NCBI RefSeq assembly: GCF_030996345.1
Contig: NZ_CP118747.1
Coordinates: 680,001 to 744,000 of the forward strand
Length of the DNA: 64,000 nucleotides
Reading direction: 5' to 3'
Source: Acidithiobacillus sp. AMEEHan
GTDB taxonomy: Bacteria; Pseudomonadota; Gammaproteobacteria; Acidithiobacillales; Acidithiobacillaceae
Shown here: positions 26,916 to 36,730 of the stretch, piece after piece
Position numbering within the stretch: the stretch's first letter is position 1
Layout: every line of letters starts with the position of its first letter
The notes under the pieces: generated by a model
Seen by the model: only the letters and a program-made list of their open reading frames with translations
Told to the model about the DNA's origin: nothing
The model's database searches: none
Position numbers and translations under genes: made by a program

Positions 26916-27361
26916 AGATTTCGTCGACAGGTTATGATCTTACCCCAATCAGTGCGGCAGAGCGCGCCCTACGCGCTCGCCATCTCTCGGCCGAAGTGCG
27001 CCACGTCCTCTTTGAGCATGGTACTGAACCGCCATTTTGCGGTGGATTGTTGGATGAGAAACGTCCGGGTGTCTTTGTCTGCGCGTTGTGTCATCTGCCA
27101 CTCTTTCGTTCCCGGGAAAAATTTGATTCAGGAACCGGCTGGCCGAGTTTCTATGCCCCGTTTGCGGGCGACCACATCCGCGAGCTGCGCGACACGAGCC
27201 ATGGCATGATCCGTACGGAAATTCGTTGCGCCCGTTGTGACAGCCATCTGGGGCACGTCTTCAACGACGGGCCAGCACCTACCGGGCTGCGCTATTGCTT
27301 GAACTCTGCCGCATTGGAATTCCGTGATGAGGCGCCAGCAGCCGACGGCTTGTCAGACTGA
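26912..27361 (+). CDS. msrB: Peptide methionine sulfoxide reductase MsrB
   Basis: This 149-residue enzyme acts on the R-epimer of methionine sulfoxide. Two zinc CxxC pairs (CALC, CARC), [20 protein letters not shown] and the catalytic Cys in RYCLNSAAL are present. Its last 70 bases overlap, on the opposite strand, the 3' end of the diguanylate cyclase gene. Confidence 0.95.
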   Translation: MKISSTGYDLTPISAAERALRARHLSAEVRHVLFEHGTEPPFCGGLLDEKRPGVFVCALCHLPLFRSREKFDSGTGWPSFYAPFAGDHIRELRDTSHGMIRTEIRCARCDSHLGHVFNDGPAPTGLRYCLNSAALEFRDEAPAADGLSD

Positions 27362-29412
27362 TGATCGGCATCCCCGTGGACCGTGGAGGGCTCCGGGAGA
27401 AGCACTATGCCATCACTACCATCATAGAGATAGAAGGCTTTGCCAAGGTCGCCTTTCTCACTTTTCGCCGCATAAAGAGCCTGGTCGGCATGTCGTAGCA
27501 GGATCTCCTCAGGCGCATCGTCGAGAGGATAGAGGGTGACGCCCAAACTGCTACCGACTTGCACTTCGCTGCCGTCGGCAAGGACGATTTTTTCCCGAAT
27601 TGCGCTCTGGACCCGGTTCAGGACGCACTCCAGCACGTCCAAGGAAGCCAGCTTCCCCAACAATAGTGCAAACTCATCGCCGCCAAAGCGTGCCACCAGA
27701 TCGTCCTCGCGGATGGCAGCACGTAGGCGCCGGGCCACCACTTGCAACACCAGATCCCCCGCCGCATGCCCGTACTGGTCATTCACTGGCTTGAAATCAT
27801 CGAGATCCATCATACACACTGCCAACAGGCATTCCCCAGTGCGCGCCAGGGCCTTGGGCAGTTCTGCCAGATACGCGGCACGATTCGGGAGTTCGGTCAG
27901 TGAATCATGCATGGCGCGCCAGCTCTGCTCTTCTCGCTCCGCTTCGATCTGATTTTTCAACGCCAATTCGTCCAGGCCAAACCCCAGGATCTTGGCCGTG
28001 CGCGCCAAAGCCGACAATAGCGTATGGTCAAAATATCCCTGCTGGGCACTGGCCACACACAGAAGTGCCCAGAGATCCCCTTGGTGTTGGATGGGAATGA
28101 CCGCCAGACTGTTCCAGCCGAATTCCGCAACCAGGCCGGCAAGGCTCTGATATTTCGGATCCTCAAGATAGTGGTTGTGGTATTGCATGCGCCTTTCCCG
28201 CCAAGCCGTCGCGAGGAGCGACGCGGGCTCCCGTTGATCGACATGCACCCGCGCCCGAGTCAGTTTATCGCTGTTTTTGCCAGCGGCGCTGATCGGTGCA
28301 AAATAGCCATGGCTATCCGGTTGCACGACAAAAGCGGTGCTGAATAGACCATTTTCCACCAGACGATGACAGGTCTGACGCAAAATCGTAGCGGCGGAAC
28401 GGGAGCGCATGATGATGTCTCCCTGACTCAGAAAGGTCTGGTACAGTCGGTTGCTGCGTTCCAGACGCTCGTGTTGGTCCTGTTTTTCGAGTGCAATGCC
28501 GAGCATCCGAGTGAGACGCATCAGGGTGCGTCGACGGGAGGGCGCGGAGAAATACCGTGGCGTGCGGCTGTATACACCAAATAGCGCCTCGAGATTGCCC
28601 GCGACCTCTACCGGACAGGCGATAGTGCTGCGCCAGGCACCAGTGCCGTGCACGGTCTCCCGCCACGGTAGAAACAGAGGATCTGTCTCCAGATCGTCGA
28701 CGGCCACCGGCTGCCCGGTACTCCAGGCTCGCCCCATGGGACCCCGGGCGGTCGGTCCTGCGTCGACGCGGATCTGGACCTGCTCGAGGTAGCTAGCCAT
28801 CTGCGCGCCGGCAACGGCGATAGGCTGCAGTTCTCCGCCATGGGGTTTGCCGATCCATGCACCGTCCACACCGGGCAACAGTACGATTTTATTGAGTATG
28901 CGCTGCAGCAACTGTTTCTCATCCGGCTCGCTGAGCAACAGAATGTCGATTTTTTCGATGACCAGCTCTTCGTCCGATTCCAACTGTCGCATGCTGCGCA
29001 ATTGTATGACCAGGTCGCTGGCCAAACGTCGACTGATGCGCTGCTCCAGCTCTGGCATCGGCGATGCAAAGGCCGCGAGGGCGCGTCGCAGCTGTGCCGA
29101 AAACAGTTCGCTGGCCATCACCAACCAATCGGCAGGCAGGCCCAAGCGATGGTGAACTGCGCCCAGTTTCCGACTGAGCTCCTCACATGCCGCGGGATCC
29201 TCTTCCAGTAACAAGCGCGCGAAGTGGCGGTGTTGCGCCGCCTGCATGTGTTCCAGCACACTACTGTCCAGAGTGGCGACATACGCCGCAACCTCCGGCT
29301 CCCGACACAGCTCCACAAATGCCCGGCGTGAGGCTTCTTCGATCGCTGCGAAGAACTCGCCGCGCTGCAGGTCCGAGTCCGCAGAGATTGGGGTGCTGGA
29401 GCCCTCGACCAT
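27292..29412 (-). CDS. Globin-coupled diguanylate cyclase (globin-GAF-GAF-GGDEF)
   Basis: This is a 706-residue cytoplasmic protein. Residues about 25-165 are a globin sensor, with the proximal-His region [15 protein letters not shown]. Two GAF-type domains follow at about 175-315 and 335-490. A GGDEF cyclase domain at about 510-670 has the active site [12 protein letters not shown] and an inhibitory I-site RxxD (REDD) at the right distance. It should make c-di-GMP in response to heme ligands, probably O2. It is the last gene of a long minus-strand operon (ATG overlaps the previous stop). The C-terminal 23 residues, beyond the fold, are encoded antisense to msrB. Confidence 0.85.
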   Translation of the reverse strand: MVEGSSTPISADSDLQRGEFFAAIEEASRRAFVELCREPEVAAYVATLDSSVLEHMQAAQHRHFARLLLEEDPAACEELSRKLGAVHHRLGLPADWLVMASELFSAQLRRALAAFASPMPELEQRISRRLASDLVIQLRSMRQLESDEELVIEKIDILLLSEPDEKQLLQRILNKIVLLPGVDGAWIGKPHGGELQPIAVAGAQMASYLEQVQIRVDAGPTARGPMGRAWSTGQPVAVDDLETDPLFLPWRETVHGTGAWRSTIACPVEVAGNLEALFGVYSRTPRYFSAPSRRRTLMRLTRMLGIALEKQDQHERLERSNRLYQTFLSQGDIIMRSRSAATILRQTCHRLVENGLFSTAFVVQPDSHGYFAPISAAGKNSDKLTRARVHVDQREPASLLATAWRERRMQYHNHYLEDPKYQSLAGLVAEFGWNSLAVIPIQHQGDLWALLCVASAQQGYFDHTLLSALARTAKILGFGLDELALKNQIEAEREEQSWRAMHDSLTELPNRAAYLAELPKALARTGECLLAVCMMDLDDFKPVNDQYGHAAGDLVLQVVARRLRAAIREDDLVARFGGDEFALLLGKLASLDVLECVLNRVQSAIREKIVLADGSEVQVGSSLGVTLYPLDDAPEEILLRHADQALYAAKSEKGDLGKAFYLYDGSDGIVLLPEPSTVHGDADHQSDKPSAAGASSRNSNAAEFKQ

Positions 29413-29759
29413 TACTTGGATGCCTGCCCTTTGGCACCGAGATGACCAACGAAAAACAGCACCACCGCCATCACCAGCTCCTGGATGGCCGGAATCAACC
29501 AGCCTCGCGGCCAGGCGCGAAAGAGAATCATCGCCAGGGTAATGACCCCCAGCACGAAGAGCAGGATTCCCAGCTGGCGCAGTGCCGCAAATACATTGCG
29601 GGCATTCAAGGCGCCAATACCCCGATGTACACCCACCCGCCGTAAAAAGGCATCCAACCCCTGCGGAGCGATAAGATAAAAAAACGTGACTACCAGGAAC
29701 ACCAGGATCAGCAAGGCAATCAGCACTTCCAGATAGGCAAGAATATTGACCATGGGCAT
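29412..29759 (-). CDS. Small inner-membrane protein of unknown function
   Basis: This 115-residue protein has three hydrophobic segments (YLEVLIALLILVFLVVTFFY, FALRQLG-type ILLFVLGVITLAMILF, ELVMAVVLFFVGHLG). I do not recognise the family. It sits between glrR and the globin-coupled cyclase, and its TAA overlaps the cyclase ATG (TAATG). GGGGG lies 8 bases before ATG 29759; MVNIL at 29753 is an alternative start. Confidence 0.7.
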   Translation of the reverse strand: MPMVNILAYLEVLIALLILVFLVVTFFYLIAPQGLDAFLRRVGVHRGIGALNARNVFAALRQLGILLFVLGVITLAMILFRAWPRGWLIPAIQELVMAVVLFFVGHLGAKGQASK

Positions 29760-29782
29760 AGACTATTCCCCCGTTTCCTGAA

Positions 29783-31156
29783 TCACGTTTCCGGGCTCTC
29801 TTCCTCGTCCTCCTTGAAGGTCGCCGGGTCGAGATGATAGCGGCGCAACAAACGATAGAACTCCGTGCGGTTGCGTTGCGCGAGCTGTGCGGCCTGGCTG
29901 ACGTTGCCGCGGGTCATGCGCATGAGCTGAATCAGATAGTTCATCTCGAAACGGCCCTTGGCATCAGCGAGTGGGACCACTTCGCCATCGCGGTCGCGCA
30001 GGGCGTGGCGAATCAGGGGCGCACCGATGCGTGGCGTAGTAGACAATACTACGGCCTGTTCGATGACATTGGCCAACTGGCGAACGTTTCCAGGCCAGGG
30101 AGCGGTAACCAACAACTCCATGGCCTCGGGCGCGATGCCCCGCACGTCTTTGCGGTTGCGCGTCGCCGCCTCGCGCAGGAAATGCTCCGCGAGCAGCGGG
30201 ATATCCTCGGCACGTTCCGCCAGTGCTGGCAGCTCCAGGGTAACCACGCACAACCGGTAATAAAGATCGTCGCGGAAACGCCGCTCAGCCATTTCCCGCT
30301 CCAGATCGCGGTGGCTGGCGGAGATCACCCGGACATCCACCGGAATGGTCTCCGTCGCACCCACCGGGCGGATCTGCCGCTCCTGCAAAGCGCGCAGGAG
30401 CTTGACCTGCAAGGCAAGCGGCATGTCACCGATTTCATCGAGAAAAAGGGTGCCACCATCCGCTGCCTGGAACAGGCCCACATGATTGCTGGCAGCCCCG
30501 GTAAATGCGCCCTTTTTGTGGCCAAAGAGTTCGGATTCCAGGAGCTGCTCGGGAAATGCCCCGCAATTGACGGCCACGAACGGGCGATCACGTCGAGGAC
30601 TCGCCTGATGAATGGCTTGGGCCAGGAGCTCCTTGCCAGTGCCGCTGGCACCATGAATGAAAACACTGGCATCCGCCGCCGCCACCAGGCGCGCCTGATC
30701 GAGCAGCGCCTGCATTTTGGCGCTGCGGGTCAGGATACGCTCCCAGCCTGCGGCCTCCTTGCCGCGCTTTCCCTGGGGGGCAGCGGCGGTCAACTGAAAG
30801 GCGCGTTCGACCTCGGCCATGAGCTCCTTGCCGTCAAAGGGCTTGGTAAGGAAGGCGAAGACCCCTTGATTGGCGGCCAGCAAGGCATCGGGGATCGAGC
30901 CGTGGGCCGTCAGAATGATGACCGGCAGGGTAGGATAGTCGCGGCGAATCGCATCGAGCAACGCCATCCCATCCATTTCATCCATTTTCAGATCGGTGAT
31001 GACCAGGGCCGGATGTTCGACCGCCAACTGCGAAAGGGCCTCCCGCCCATTGGCCGCGGTACTGATCTGGTAACCTGCGCTTTTCATGCGCAACGACAGG
31101 AGTCGCAGCAAATCTGCGTCGTCGTCTACCAGTAAGATTTTCGCTTGCTTGGCCAA
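29783..31156 (-). CDS. glrR: Sigma-54-dependent response regulator GlrR
   Basis: This 457-residue NtrC-type regulator has a receiver domain (about 5-120; phosphoacceptor Asp in [12 protein letters not shown]). An AAA+ sigma-54 activator domain follows (about 140-375; Walker [12 protein letters not shown], loop [13 protein letters not shown], Walker [11 protein letters not shown]). A Fis-type DNA-binding helix-turn-helix closes the protein ([29 protein letters not shown]). In enterobacteria GlrR/QseF activates the small RNA gene glmY and rpoE under envelope stress. The assignment to GlrR rests on sequence and on the adjacent GlrK and QseG-like lipoprotein genes. Confidence 0.88.
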   Translation of the reverse strand: MAKQAKILLVDDDADLLRLLSLRMKSAGYQISTAANGREALSQLAVEHPALVITDLKMDEMDGMALLDAIRRDYPTLPVIILTAHGSIPDALLAANQGVFAFLTKPFDGKELMAEVERAFQLTAAAPQGKRGKEAAGWERILTRSAKMQALLDQARLVAAADASVFIHGASGTGKELLAQAIHQASPRRDRPFVAVNCGAFPEQLLESELFGHKKGAFTGAASNHVGLFQAADGGTLFLDEIGDMPLALQVKLLRALQERQIRPVGATETIPVDVRVISASHRDLEREMAERRFRDDLYYRLCVVTLELPALAERAEDIPLLAEHFLREAATRNRKDVRGIAPEAMELLVTAPWPGNVRQLANVIEQAVVLSTTPRIGAPLIRHALRDRDGEVVPLADAKGRFEMNYLIQLMRMTRGNVSQAAQLAQRNRTEFYRLLRRYHLDPATFKEDEEESPET

Positions 31157-31157
31157 T

Positions 31158-31589
31158 TCATCGCCCTCCCACCATACGGGAATTTTTTTCGATTTGTATC
31201 AATTCGTTGAGCTTTTTCCGCAACTCCCCTTCCCGTTGTTGGGATTGGTTGAGGCGGCTCTGCAGGTCGTTGATCTTATTTTGTAGATTTTGATAACTCG
31301 GATCTCCGGCGCGCAAGTCCGCGAGTTCCTTCTGCAAACCGGCGATACGGCTTTGCGCGGAAACGCAGGCCGCCGTCGCTGCCGCTTGACTCTGCGCTTG
31401 TGCTGCCCGGTCCTGCAGCTCCTGATAGGCGGCGCGCGAGACGATGATCTGGTCGGGCTGAAGGACGACGCTATGGGGTGCGGGCTTGCTCACCGGCATC
31501 TCGGCGCAGCCGCTCAGACTCAGGGCTAAAAGCGTCATGCTGAATACTGGGAAGACGAACTTGAAAATGTGCTCCTTGCCCCTCACCAT
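31158..31589 (-). CDS. QseG/YfhG-like lipoprotein between glrK and glrR
   Basis: This is a 143-residue predicted outer-membrane lipoprotein with N-terminus MVRGKEHIFKFVFPVF, a hydrophobic core, and lipobox LSLSGC with Cys at 28. The mature part is a helical coiled coil (RIAGLQKELADLRAG, LQNKINDLQSRLNQSQQREGEL). In enterobacteria the gene between glrK and glrR encodes QseG, an outer-membrane lipoprotein that modulates GlrK; position and type match. As read, this frame is fused to the kinase upstream by a one-base loss (31607-31610). After correction it is a separate gene overlapping the kinase 3' end by 119 bases. ATG 31538 is a shorter alternative, but it leaves a poor signal peptide. Confidence 0.7.
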   Translation of the reverse strand: MVRGKEHIFKFVFPVFSMTLLALSLSGCAEMPVSKPAPHSVVLQPDQIIVSRAAYQELQDRAAQAQSQAAATAACVSAQSRIAGLQKELADLRAGDPSYQNLQNKINDLQSRLNQSQQREGELRKKLNELIQIEKNSRMVGGR

Positions 31590-32960
31590 CAAGAATCTCA
31601 AGACTTCCCCATAACTCAAAACATATTCCCTGGTAATCGCCAAACCTAGTCCGCTGCCTTCGATCTTTCCCGATTCGCTGGCGCTGCCGCGGTATAGAAT
31701 ATCAAAAATTTTGTCGCGCTCTTTGGGCGCCACCCCGGGGCCGGAATCGATGACGTCGAGCACTGCATCTTCGCCATCCTGCCACAGACGCACCCGTATG
31801 GTAGACCCTTGCGGTGAGAACTTCACGGCATTGGACAGCAGATTATCGCAGATGGTGCGGATCCGGTCGCGGTGCGCCGCCGTCCAGACTTCGGCAATCT
31901 GCTGCTCTACGCGCATAGCCTTGCTGCGTAGCAACGGCTTGTAGCTTTGCAACAGCTCTTCGATGACCTCGTGCAGCGGAATCGGATGGCGCATGCCGGC
32001 GCTCACCGCGGGCCCCTCGGCAACGCTGAAACGCAAGAGATCTTCGATGAGGCGCTGCAGGCGCAGGCTGTTGTCGCGGACGATGTCGACGATCTCGCGC
32101 TGCTCGGCGGCCAGGCCCTGCCCGAGGTCCTCCTGGAGTAGTTCCGAGCCTTCGCGGATAGCGGTGAGTGGAGTCTTCAGCTCATGCGAAAGCTGCCGGA
32201 GGAAGTGGATTTTCGTCGCCTCCAGCTCCTGCAGGTGTTGTCGCAGCCACTCCAGTCGGTCTCCGAGCGCGGCGATGTCGTTGGGACCGTTCACTTGGAT
32301 GGGACTGGCGAGGTCGCCGTCCCCGAGACCGGAGATCGCGCGATCGAGCCGCTTGATGGGGCGGGTGATGAGGATGATGAAGAAGATGGCCACGACGATG
32401 GTCAACGGCAGCGCGAGCAACACCTCGTAGAGTGTCAGCCGCTTGATCTGCAGGGCCCGGTCGCCCAGATGCTTGACCTGCGCGCTGATACCATCATTGA
32501 CATCTTCCTGAAGCTGCTGCATTTCGCGACTGGCAGTACTAAAATTCTGATCCAGACTGCCCCGCCCACCCTCGAGGGCTGCCAGAGGCAAGGCGCGGCG
32601 GGCCTTGGCAAGATTTTCATCTAGGCGATGCAAACGCTTTTGATCGGTCACACTCGGGCCTGCGGCGGCAAAACGCTTGCTAACCTGTTGATACTCCTCA
32701 AAACTTTGCTGAAAGAGTACGAGCAGCGCCGAATCCTGCAACACCGTGTATTGCAGGCCGTAGCGCTCCATGGAGCGGACCGCATTGGCCATGCGGTTGG
32801 CGCTGTCACTCAGGGCGACCGCACGCAGGATGCTACTCTGTCCTTCCTCCGCAAAGCGGGAGATGGTCAGGGTGATGCTTACGATCACCAGAACCAACGG
32901 CACGATGGCCAGTCCGAAGCCAAACACCGTCAGCCAGGAGAGAGAATTGGGTCGTTTCAT
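31471..32960 (-). CDS. glrK: Sensor histidine kinase GlrK (one-base frameshift near the 3' end)
   Basis: This is an inner-membrane kinase. It has a membrane helix at about 8-35 (LTVFGFGLAIVPLVLVIVSI), a periplasmic helical sensor region (about 40-170), and a second helix (about 172-195). HAMP follows, then the dimerisation/phosphoacceptor box FLRQLSHELKTPLTAIREGS and an ATPase domain (N box ICDNLLSNAVKFSP, G boxes VIDSGPGV and GSGLGLAI). As read, the ORF continues through the lipoprotein to a 725-residue chimera. One added G in the G4 run at 31607-31610 restores GGSLEILDGEGQGAHFQVRL and a stop at 31471-31473, giving 496 residues. ATG 32960 overlaps the pyrC' stop. It pairs with glrR. Confidence 0.85.
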
Positions 32961-34243
32961 CCGGTGGCGCGGCAGTAACGCAGCCGTCCATCGACAAAGA
33001 GGTAACGGACCTGCCCGCGCAGCGACCAACCCGCGTAGGGATGATTGCGGGCGCGGCTGAAGCCCGCGAGGCTTGGCCGCAGCTCGGCCGTGGAATCGAA
33101 GAGGCACAGATCGGCAGTTGCGCCCGGCGCCAGGGATGGCGGTGGAAGGCCGAGGACAGCCGCAGGACCGGTTGTGAACAGACGAACCAGCTGCAGCAGG
33201 TCCAAGATCCCCTCTTCGACCAGGCGTAGGGCAAGAGGCAGGGTCCACTCCGCTGCAGCGATGCCAAAAGGCGCTTGCGCAAAGGTCTGCCCTTCCGTTT
33301 CGCGGCCCCACGGCAGGTGCTGGCTCGTGAGACACTGAATCGACCCATTTGCCAAAGCATGCAGCAGATCAGCCCGGTTTTTCTGATTGCGCAATGGCGG
33401 CAGGATCTTGCTGTGGCTATTGAAATAACCGATATCTTCGACACTCAGCAGCAGATGGTGGAGGCTGACGCCGCAGCTTACCGCCTGCCCGCCGCGCCGT
33501 GCCTCGGCAACCCGAGCAATGGCCGCCGCTGAGCTGAGACTCGGAAAATGCACCGCCGCACCCGCCAGACCCGCAACGCGCAAATCCCGCTCGACGCCAA
33601 TCTCCTCAGCTGCTTGCGGGCGCCCAGCGAGTCCCAGGCGCAGGCTCAGAGGACCTTCGTCCATGACGCCACCGGCGGCGAGACTTTCGTCTTCTGGCCA
33701 GAGAAAGACCCTGCGTCCGAAGTCTGCAGCATAGCTCAGGGCCAAGCGCAGACGTTGGCTATCGGCCACGGATCGTCGTCCCTGGCTGAAGATTTGCGCC
33801 CCGGCCTCGGCAAGGGCCGCCATCTCGCTCAGGCTCTCCCCCCGCAAATCCCTGGTCAAGGCGCCGCTCAGATAGACGCGGAGCAGGTCGACGGCCTCCA
33901 CTGCCGCTCGCTGTTCGCAGAGGACGCCGGGCTGGTCGGCAATGGGATCGGAATCCGGATCCAATACGACACTGCCAAAACCGCCGGCCGCTGCCGCGTT
34001 CAATTCACTGCGCAGGTCACCATGCAGCCCCGACCCCGGGGTATGGGCCTGAAACTGCGTTTCAATGAAGGCTGGGCAGGCGATGAGCCCGCTACCATCG
34101 AGTTCCTCGTCCGCCTGGAAGTCGCCGGGGATCTCGCCCACCGCAAGGATTTTTCCCGCCGCCAGGGCAAGATCACCCTGGTGATCCTTGCCGCTGACCG
34201 GATCAATCAGCCGCAGGTTACGAATCCGTCGACGCAAGCTCAT
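32957..34243 (-). CDS. pyrC: Dihydroorotase-like protein PyrC' (zinc ligands missing)
   Basis: This 428-residue amidohydrolase-fold protein is encoded directly after pyrB. In active dihydroorotases the segment after the first strand is PGxxDxHxH; here it reads ACPAFIETQFQAHTPG, so both metal-binding histidines are lost (T-Q-F-Q), and the carbamylated lysine region is not recognisable. It is therefore probably the non-catalytic partner (PyrC'/PyrX) needed for aspartate carbamoyltransferase assembly, as known in Pseudomonas. The C-terminal GATADLCLFD and FVDGRLRYCRATG are normal for the family. An active dihydroorotase must be elsewhere. The 4-base overlaps with pyrB and glrK indicate coupling. 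Confidence 0.85.
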   Translation of the reverse strand: MSLRRRIRNLRLIDPVSGKDHQGDLALAAGKILAVGEIPGDFQADEELDGSGLIACPAFIETQFQAHTPGSGLHGDLRSELNAAAAGGFGSVVLDPDSDPIADQPGVLCEQRAAVEAVDLLRVYLSGALTRDLRGESLSEMAALAEAGAQIFSQGRRSVADSQRLRLALSYAADFGRRVFLWPEDESLAAGGVMDEGPLSLRLGLAGRPQAAEEIGVERDLRVAGLAGAAVHFPSLSSAAAIARVAEARRGGQAVSCGVSLHHLLLSVEDIGYFNSHSKILPPLRNQKNRADLLHALANGSIQCLTSQHLPWGRETEGQTFAQAPFGIAAAEWTLPLALRLVEEGILDLLQLVRLFTTGPAAVLGLPPPSLAPGATADLCLFDSTAELRPSLAGFSRARNHPYAGWSLRGQVRYLFVDGRLRYCRATG

Positions 34244-35214
34244 GGATTGCCTCCGGCGAGGCGGGCAAGGACGGCCATGCGCAGGGCCAGACCATGGGTA
34301 ACCTGCTCCAGAATGATGGCCTGCGGACCATCCGCCACTTCGGCACTGAGCTCAACGCCGCGATTCATCGGCCCCGGATGCAACACCACCGCATTGTCGT
34401 CCGCCAGACGCAGGCGCGCAGCGGTCAGGCCGAAGCGGCGATGATATTCCTCGAGGCTGGGTAGACGCTGACTGTCCATACGCTCGCGCTGCATGCGCAA
34501 CGCGTACACGACATTGGCACCAGCCAGGGCCGGCTCCAGCTCATGAAACACATGCACACCGAGGTTCTGCAGTTCCGGCGGGACGAGGGTGCGTGGACCA
34601 ACTGCGCGAATCTGCGGGCAACCGAGAATGGAGAGGGCATGAATGAGGGCGCGGGCCACCCGGGAATGTAGAATATCTCCCAAAATCACCACCACCCGCT
34701 CCGCGATCGGGCCCACCAGATGACGAATCGTAAAGACATCGAGCAGGGCCTGGGTAGGATGGGCATGTTGGCCGTCGCCAGCATTCACTACCCAGGCGTG
34801 CTCGCCCAGATGACGGGCGAGGAGGTGTGCGGCCCCGGCCTCTGGATGGCGCAGGATGAAGCCATCCACCTGCATGGCTAGCAGATTGTCGACGGTATCG
34901 AGTAAGGATTCGCCCTTGCTGGCGCTGCTGCTCGCCACGGCAATATTCAGCACGTCTGCCGACAGGCGCTTGGCAGCCAGCTCGAAGGTGCTGCGGGTAC
35001 GCGTGCTGTTCTCATAAAAGAGATTCACCACGGTACGCCCCCGGAGGATAGGGATTTTCTTGACCGTGCGCTCGCCGATTCCCAGAAAGGACTCCGCACT
35101 ATCGAGAATTTCGAGAACCTCCCCTTCGCGCAGCCCCTCGATCCCCAGTAGGTTGCGCAGACGTCCCTCTGCATCCCGCTGCGGATCGCCTTCCCCCATG
35201 CGCCAGGGCATCAT
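34240..35214 (-). CDS. pyrB: Aspartate carbamoyltransferase catalytic subunit
   Basis: This 324-residue enzyme joins carbamoyl phosphate and aspartate, the committed step of pyrimidine synthesis. It has the carbamoyl-phosphate loop FYENSTRTRSTFELAAKRL near residue 66, the 80s loop ASSSASKGESLLDT, GDGQHAHPTQALLD and the C-terminal HPGPMNRGVELS. The length and partner PyrC' point to the dodecameric class found in pseudomonads; no pyrI regulatory subunit is present. It overlaps pyrR by 4 bases. Confidence 0.95.
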   Translation of the reverse strand: MMPWRMGEGDPQRDAEGRLRNLLGIEGLREGEVLEILDSAESFLGIGERTVKKIPILRGRTVVNLFYENSTRTRSTFELAAKRLSADVLNIAVASSSASKGESLLDTVDNLLAMQVDGFILRHPEAGAAHLLARHLGEHAWVVNAGDGQHAHPTQALLDVFTIRHLVGPIAERVVVILGDILHSRVARALIHALSILGCPQIRAVGPRTLVPPELQNLGVHVFHELEPALAGANVVYALRMQRERMDSQRLPSLEEYHRRFGLTAARLRLADDNAVVLHPGPMNRGVELSAEVADGPQAIILEQVTHGLALRMAVLARLAGGNP

Positions 35215-35723
35215 GCTGGTGCCACCTCCGCACCGGGGAGAAACTCCAGCGACAGCGGGCTCGGCCCGCGCAGCTTGATGTAATCGGAGGGGTTGCTGCG
35301 CAAACGCAGGGCGGCGACATCGGCGCAGATGGGTAATTCCCGCAGCCCCCGATCGACGAGGACTGCCAGAGTGATCCGGTCTGGACGTCCATAATCGAAG
35401 ATCTCGTTCAGCGCTGCGCGAATCGTGCGACCGGTGTAGAGAACATCATCGACCAGGATCAAATGGGTACCATCAACGGAGAACGGGATACGCGAGGCCT
35501 TGACCTCGGGATGCAGACCTACTCGACTGAAGTCGTCTCGATAAAAGGAAATGTCCAACTCCCCCAGGGGGGCGGAAATCCCCAGACGCCGGTGCAGTTC
35601 CCGCGCAATCCAGACGCCGCCAGTGTAGATCCCCACCATCACGCAGTTCTGTGGGTCGATGCGGGCCTGCAGATCGCGCTGCAAGGAATCGATGAGAGTG
35701 CTCAGATCCCAGGTCGATGCCAT
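35211..35723 (-). CDS. pyrR: PyrR bifunctional regulator/uracil phosphoribosyltransferase
   Basis: This 170-residue phosphoribosyltransferase-fold protein has the PRPP-binding motif LILVDDVLYTGRTIRAAL at about 92-109. In Bacillus PyrR binds pyr mRNA to cause attenuation; in Gram-negatives its role is less clear. No obvious attenuator hairpin is visible before pyrB, since the genes overlap. The start ATG 35723 is chosen by homology (MASTWDLSTLID); it overlaps ruvX by 22 bases. Confidence 0.92.
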   Translation of the reverse strand: MASTWDLSTLIDSLQRDLQARIDPQNCVMVGIYTGGVWIARELHRRLGISAPLGELDISFYRDDFSRVGLHPEVKASRIPFSVDGTHLILVDDVLYTGRTIRAALNEIFDYGRPDRITLAVLVDRGLRELPICADVAALRLRSNPSDYIKLRGPSPLSLEFLPGAEVAPA

Positions 35724-36142
35724 CGTTCTTCCTCGTAAAAGCTCTCCAGGATGGCACAGGCAGCGAGCTGGTCGCGCAGCCGGTCGCGTTCCGTGCGGGA
35801 AAGATCGCGCTCGCACATCTGCGTCTCGGCCGCATGGCTGCTGAGTCGCTCATCAATCCAGTACTGCGGCAGGGGATGACGCTGCGCGAGTGCCTGCGCA
35901 AAATGCCGTGCCGCAGCGGCGGTCTGGCCCTCGCTGCCATCTGCCTGCAACGGCAAGCCGATGACTACGGCTTGCGGTTGCCAGTCCATGATCAAACGCT
36001 CCAGCGCGCTCCAATCCGGCCCGCCCGCACCGTTGCGGACGGTGGCCAGAGGTTGTGCGCCGAGGCCGGCTTCCCCGAAAAAGGCGACACCGATCCGTTT
36101 GCTGCCGTAGTCGATACCGAGCCAAGGCCCAGCGTCAGGCAT
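35702..36142 (-). CDS. ruvX: Pre-16S rRNA 5'-end nuclease RuvX (YqgF)
   Basis: This 146-residue RNase H-like protein has the active site Asp in WLGIDYGSKRIGVAF, Glu/Asp in VVIGLPLQADGSEG, and DERLSSHAAE. YqgF processes the 5' end of 16S rRNA and may be involved in other nucleic-acid processing. The order algH-ruvX-pyrR-pyrB is conserved in Pseudomonas-like genomes. It overlaps algH by 8 bases. Confidence 0.93.
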   Translation of the reverse strand: MPDAGPWLGIDYGSKRIGVAFFGEAGLGAQPLATVRNGAGGPDWSALERLIMDWQPQAVVIGLPLQADGSEGQTAAAARHFAQALAQRHPLPQYWIDERLSSHAAETQMCERDLSRTERDRLRDQLAACAILESFYEEERWHRPGI

Positions 36143-36691
36143 GACCCACCGCGCCACTCAAAAGACGCATGTCGATACCGAGTACCCGTGCCGCCTCCTG
36201 CCAACGCTCGCCAGCGGGGAGCTGAAATAACACGCGCGGATCGACCGGGCCGTGCAGCCAGGAATTCTCGCGGATTTCTTTCTCCAGTTGTCCTTCGCCC
36301 CAACCGGCGTAGCCCAGGGTCAGCAGATACTGCTCCGGCCCACAGTGCTCGGCGATGGCCGCGAGGATGTCAGGAGAGCTGGTCAGCGCCAGGGTATCGC
36401 TCACCGGCAGGGAAGATTCCCAGTCGCCCGGGGCTGATGGAGAATGAAGCCGTGCTGCGGGCTGACCGGCCCACCCCAGTAGACTGGACGGTGGATCATT
36501 TCTTCCGATGGCCGAATGTCGATGGCCTTGAGGGCGTCGGCCATGTTGATATCGAGGATGCGATTGATGACTACCCCCATCGCCCCTTCCGCATTGTGCT
36601 CACAGACGACAATGACACTACGGTCGAAGAGGCCGTCGTGCAAGCTGGGCATGGCAATCAAGAGATGATTTTTGAGCGATGAGAATTCCAT
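36135..36691 (-). CDS. algH: AlgH/YqgE family protein (one-base frameshift in the middle)
   Basis: This UPF0301 protein (AlgH/YqgE), named as a putative regulator of alginate genes in Pseudomonas, has an unknown biochemical role. The N-terminal part MEFSSLKNHLLIAMPSLHDG, FDRSVIVVCEHNAEGAMG and VYWGGPVSPQHGFILHQP is in one frame. The rest (DTLALTSSPDILAAI, LLTLGYAGWGEGQLE, ENSWL) is in another. Adding one base to the GGG (CCC on the plus strand, 36427-36429) gives QPRGDWESSLPVSDTLAL and a continuous 185-residue family-length protein. The gene is annotated as one CDS. Confidence 0.85.
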
Positions 36692-36730
36692 GCTGTTATG
36701 ATACCGCGTTTTGCCCAGCAAAGGGCAGTA

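Noticed and set aside
29834-31135. 433-codon plus-strand frame opposite glrR
   Set aside because: glrR carries all sigma-54 activator motifs; the plus frame is a high-GC shadow.
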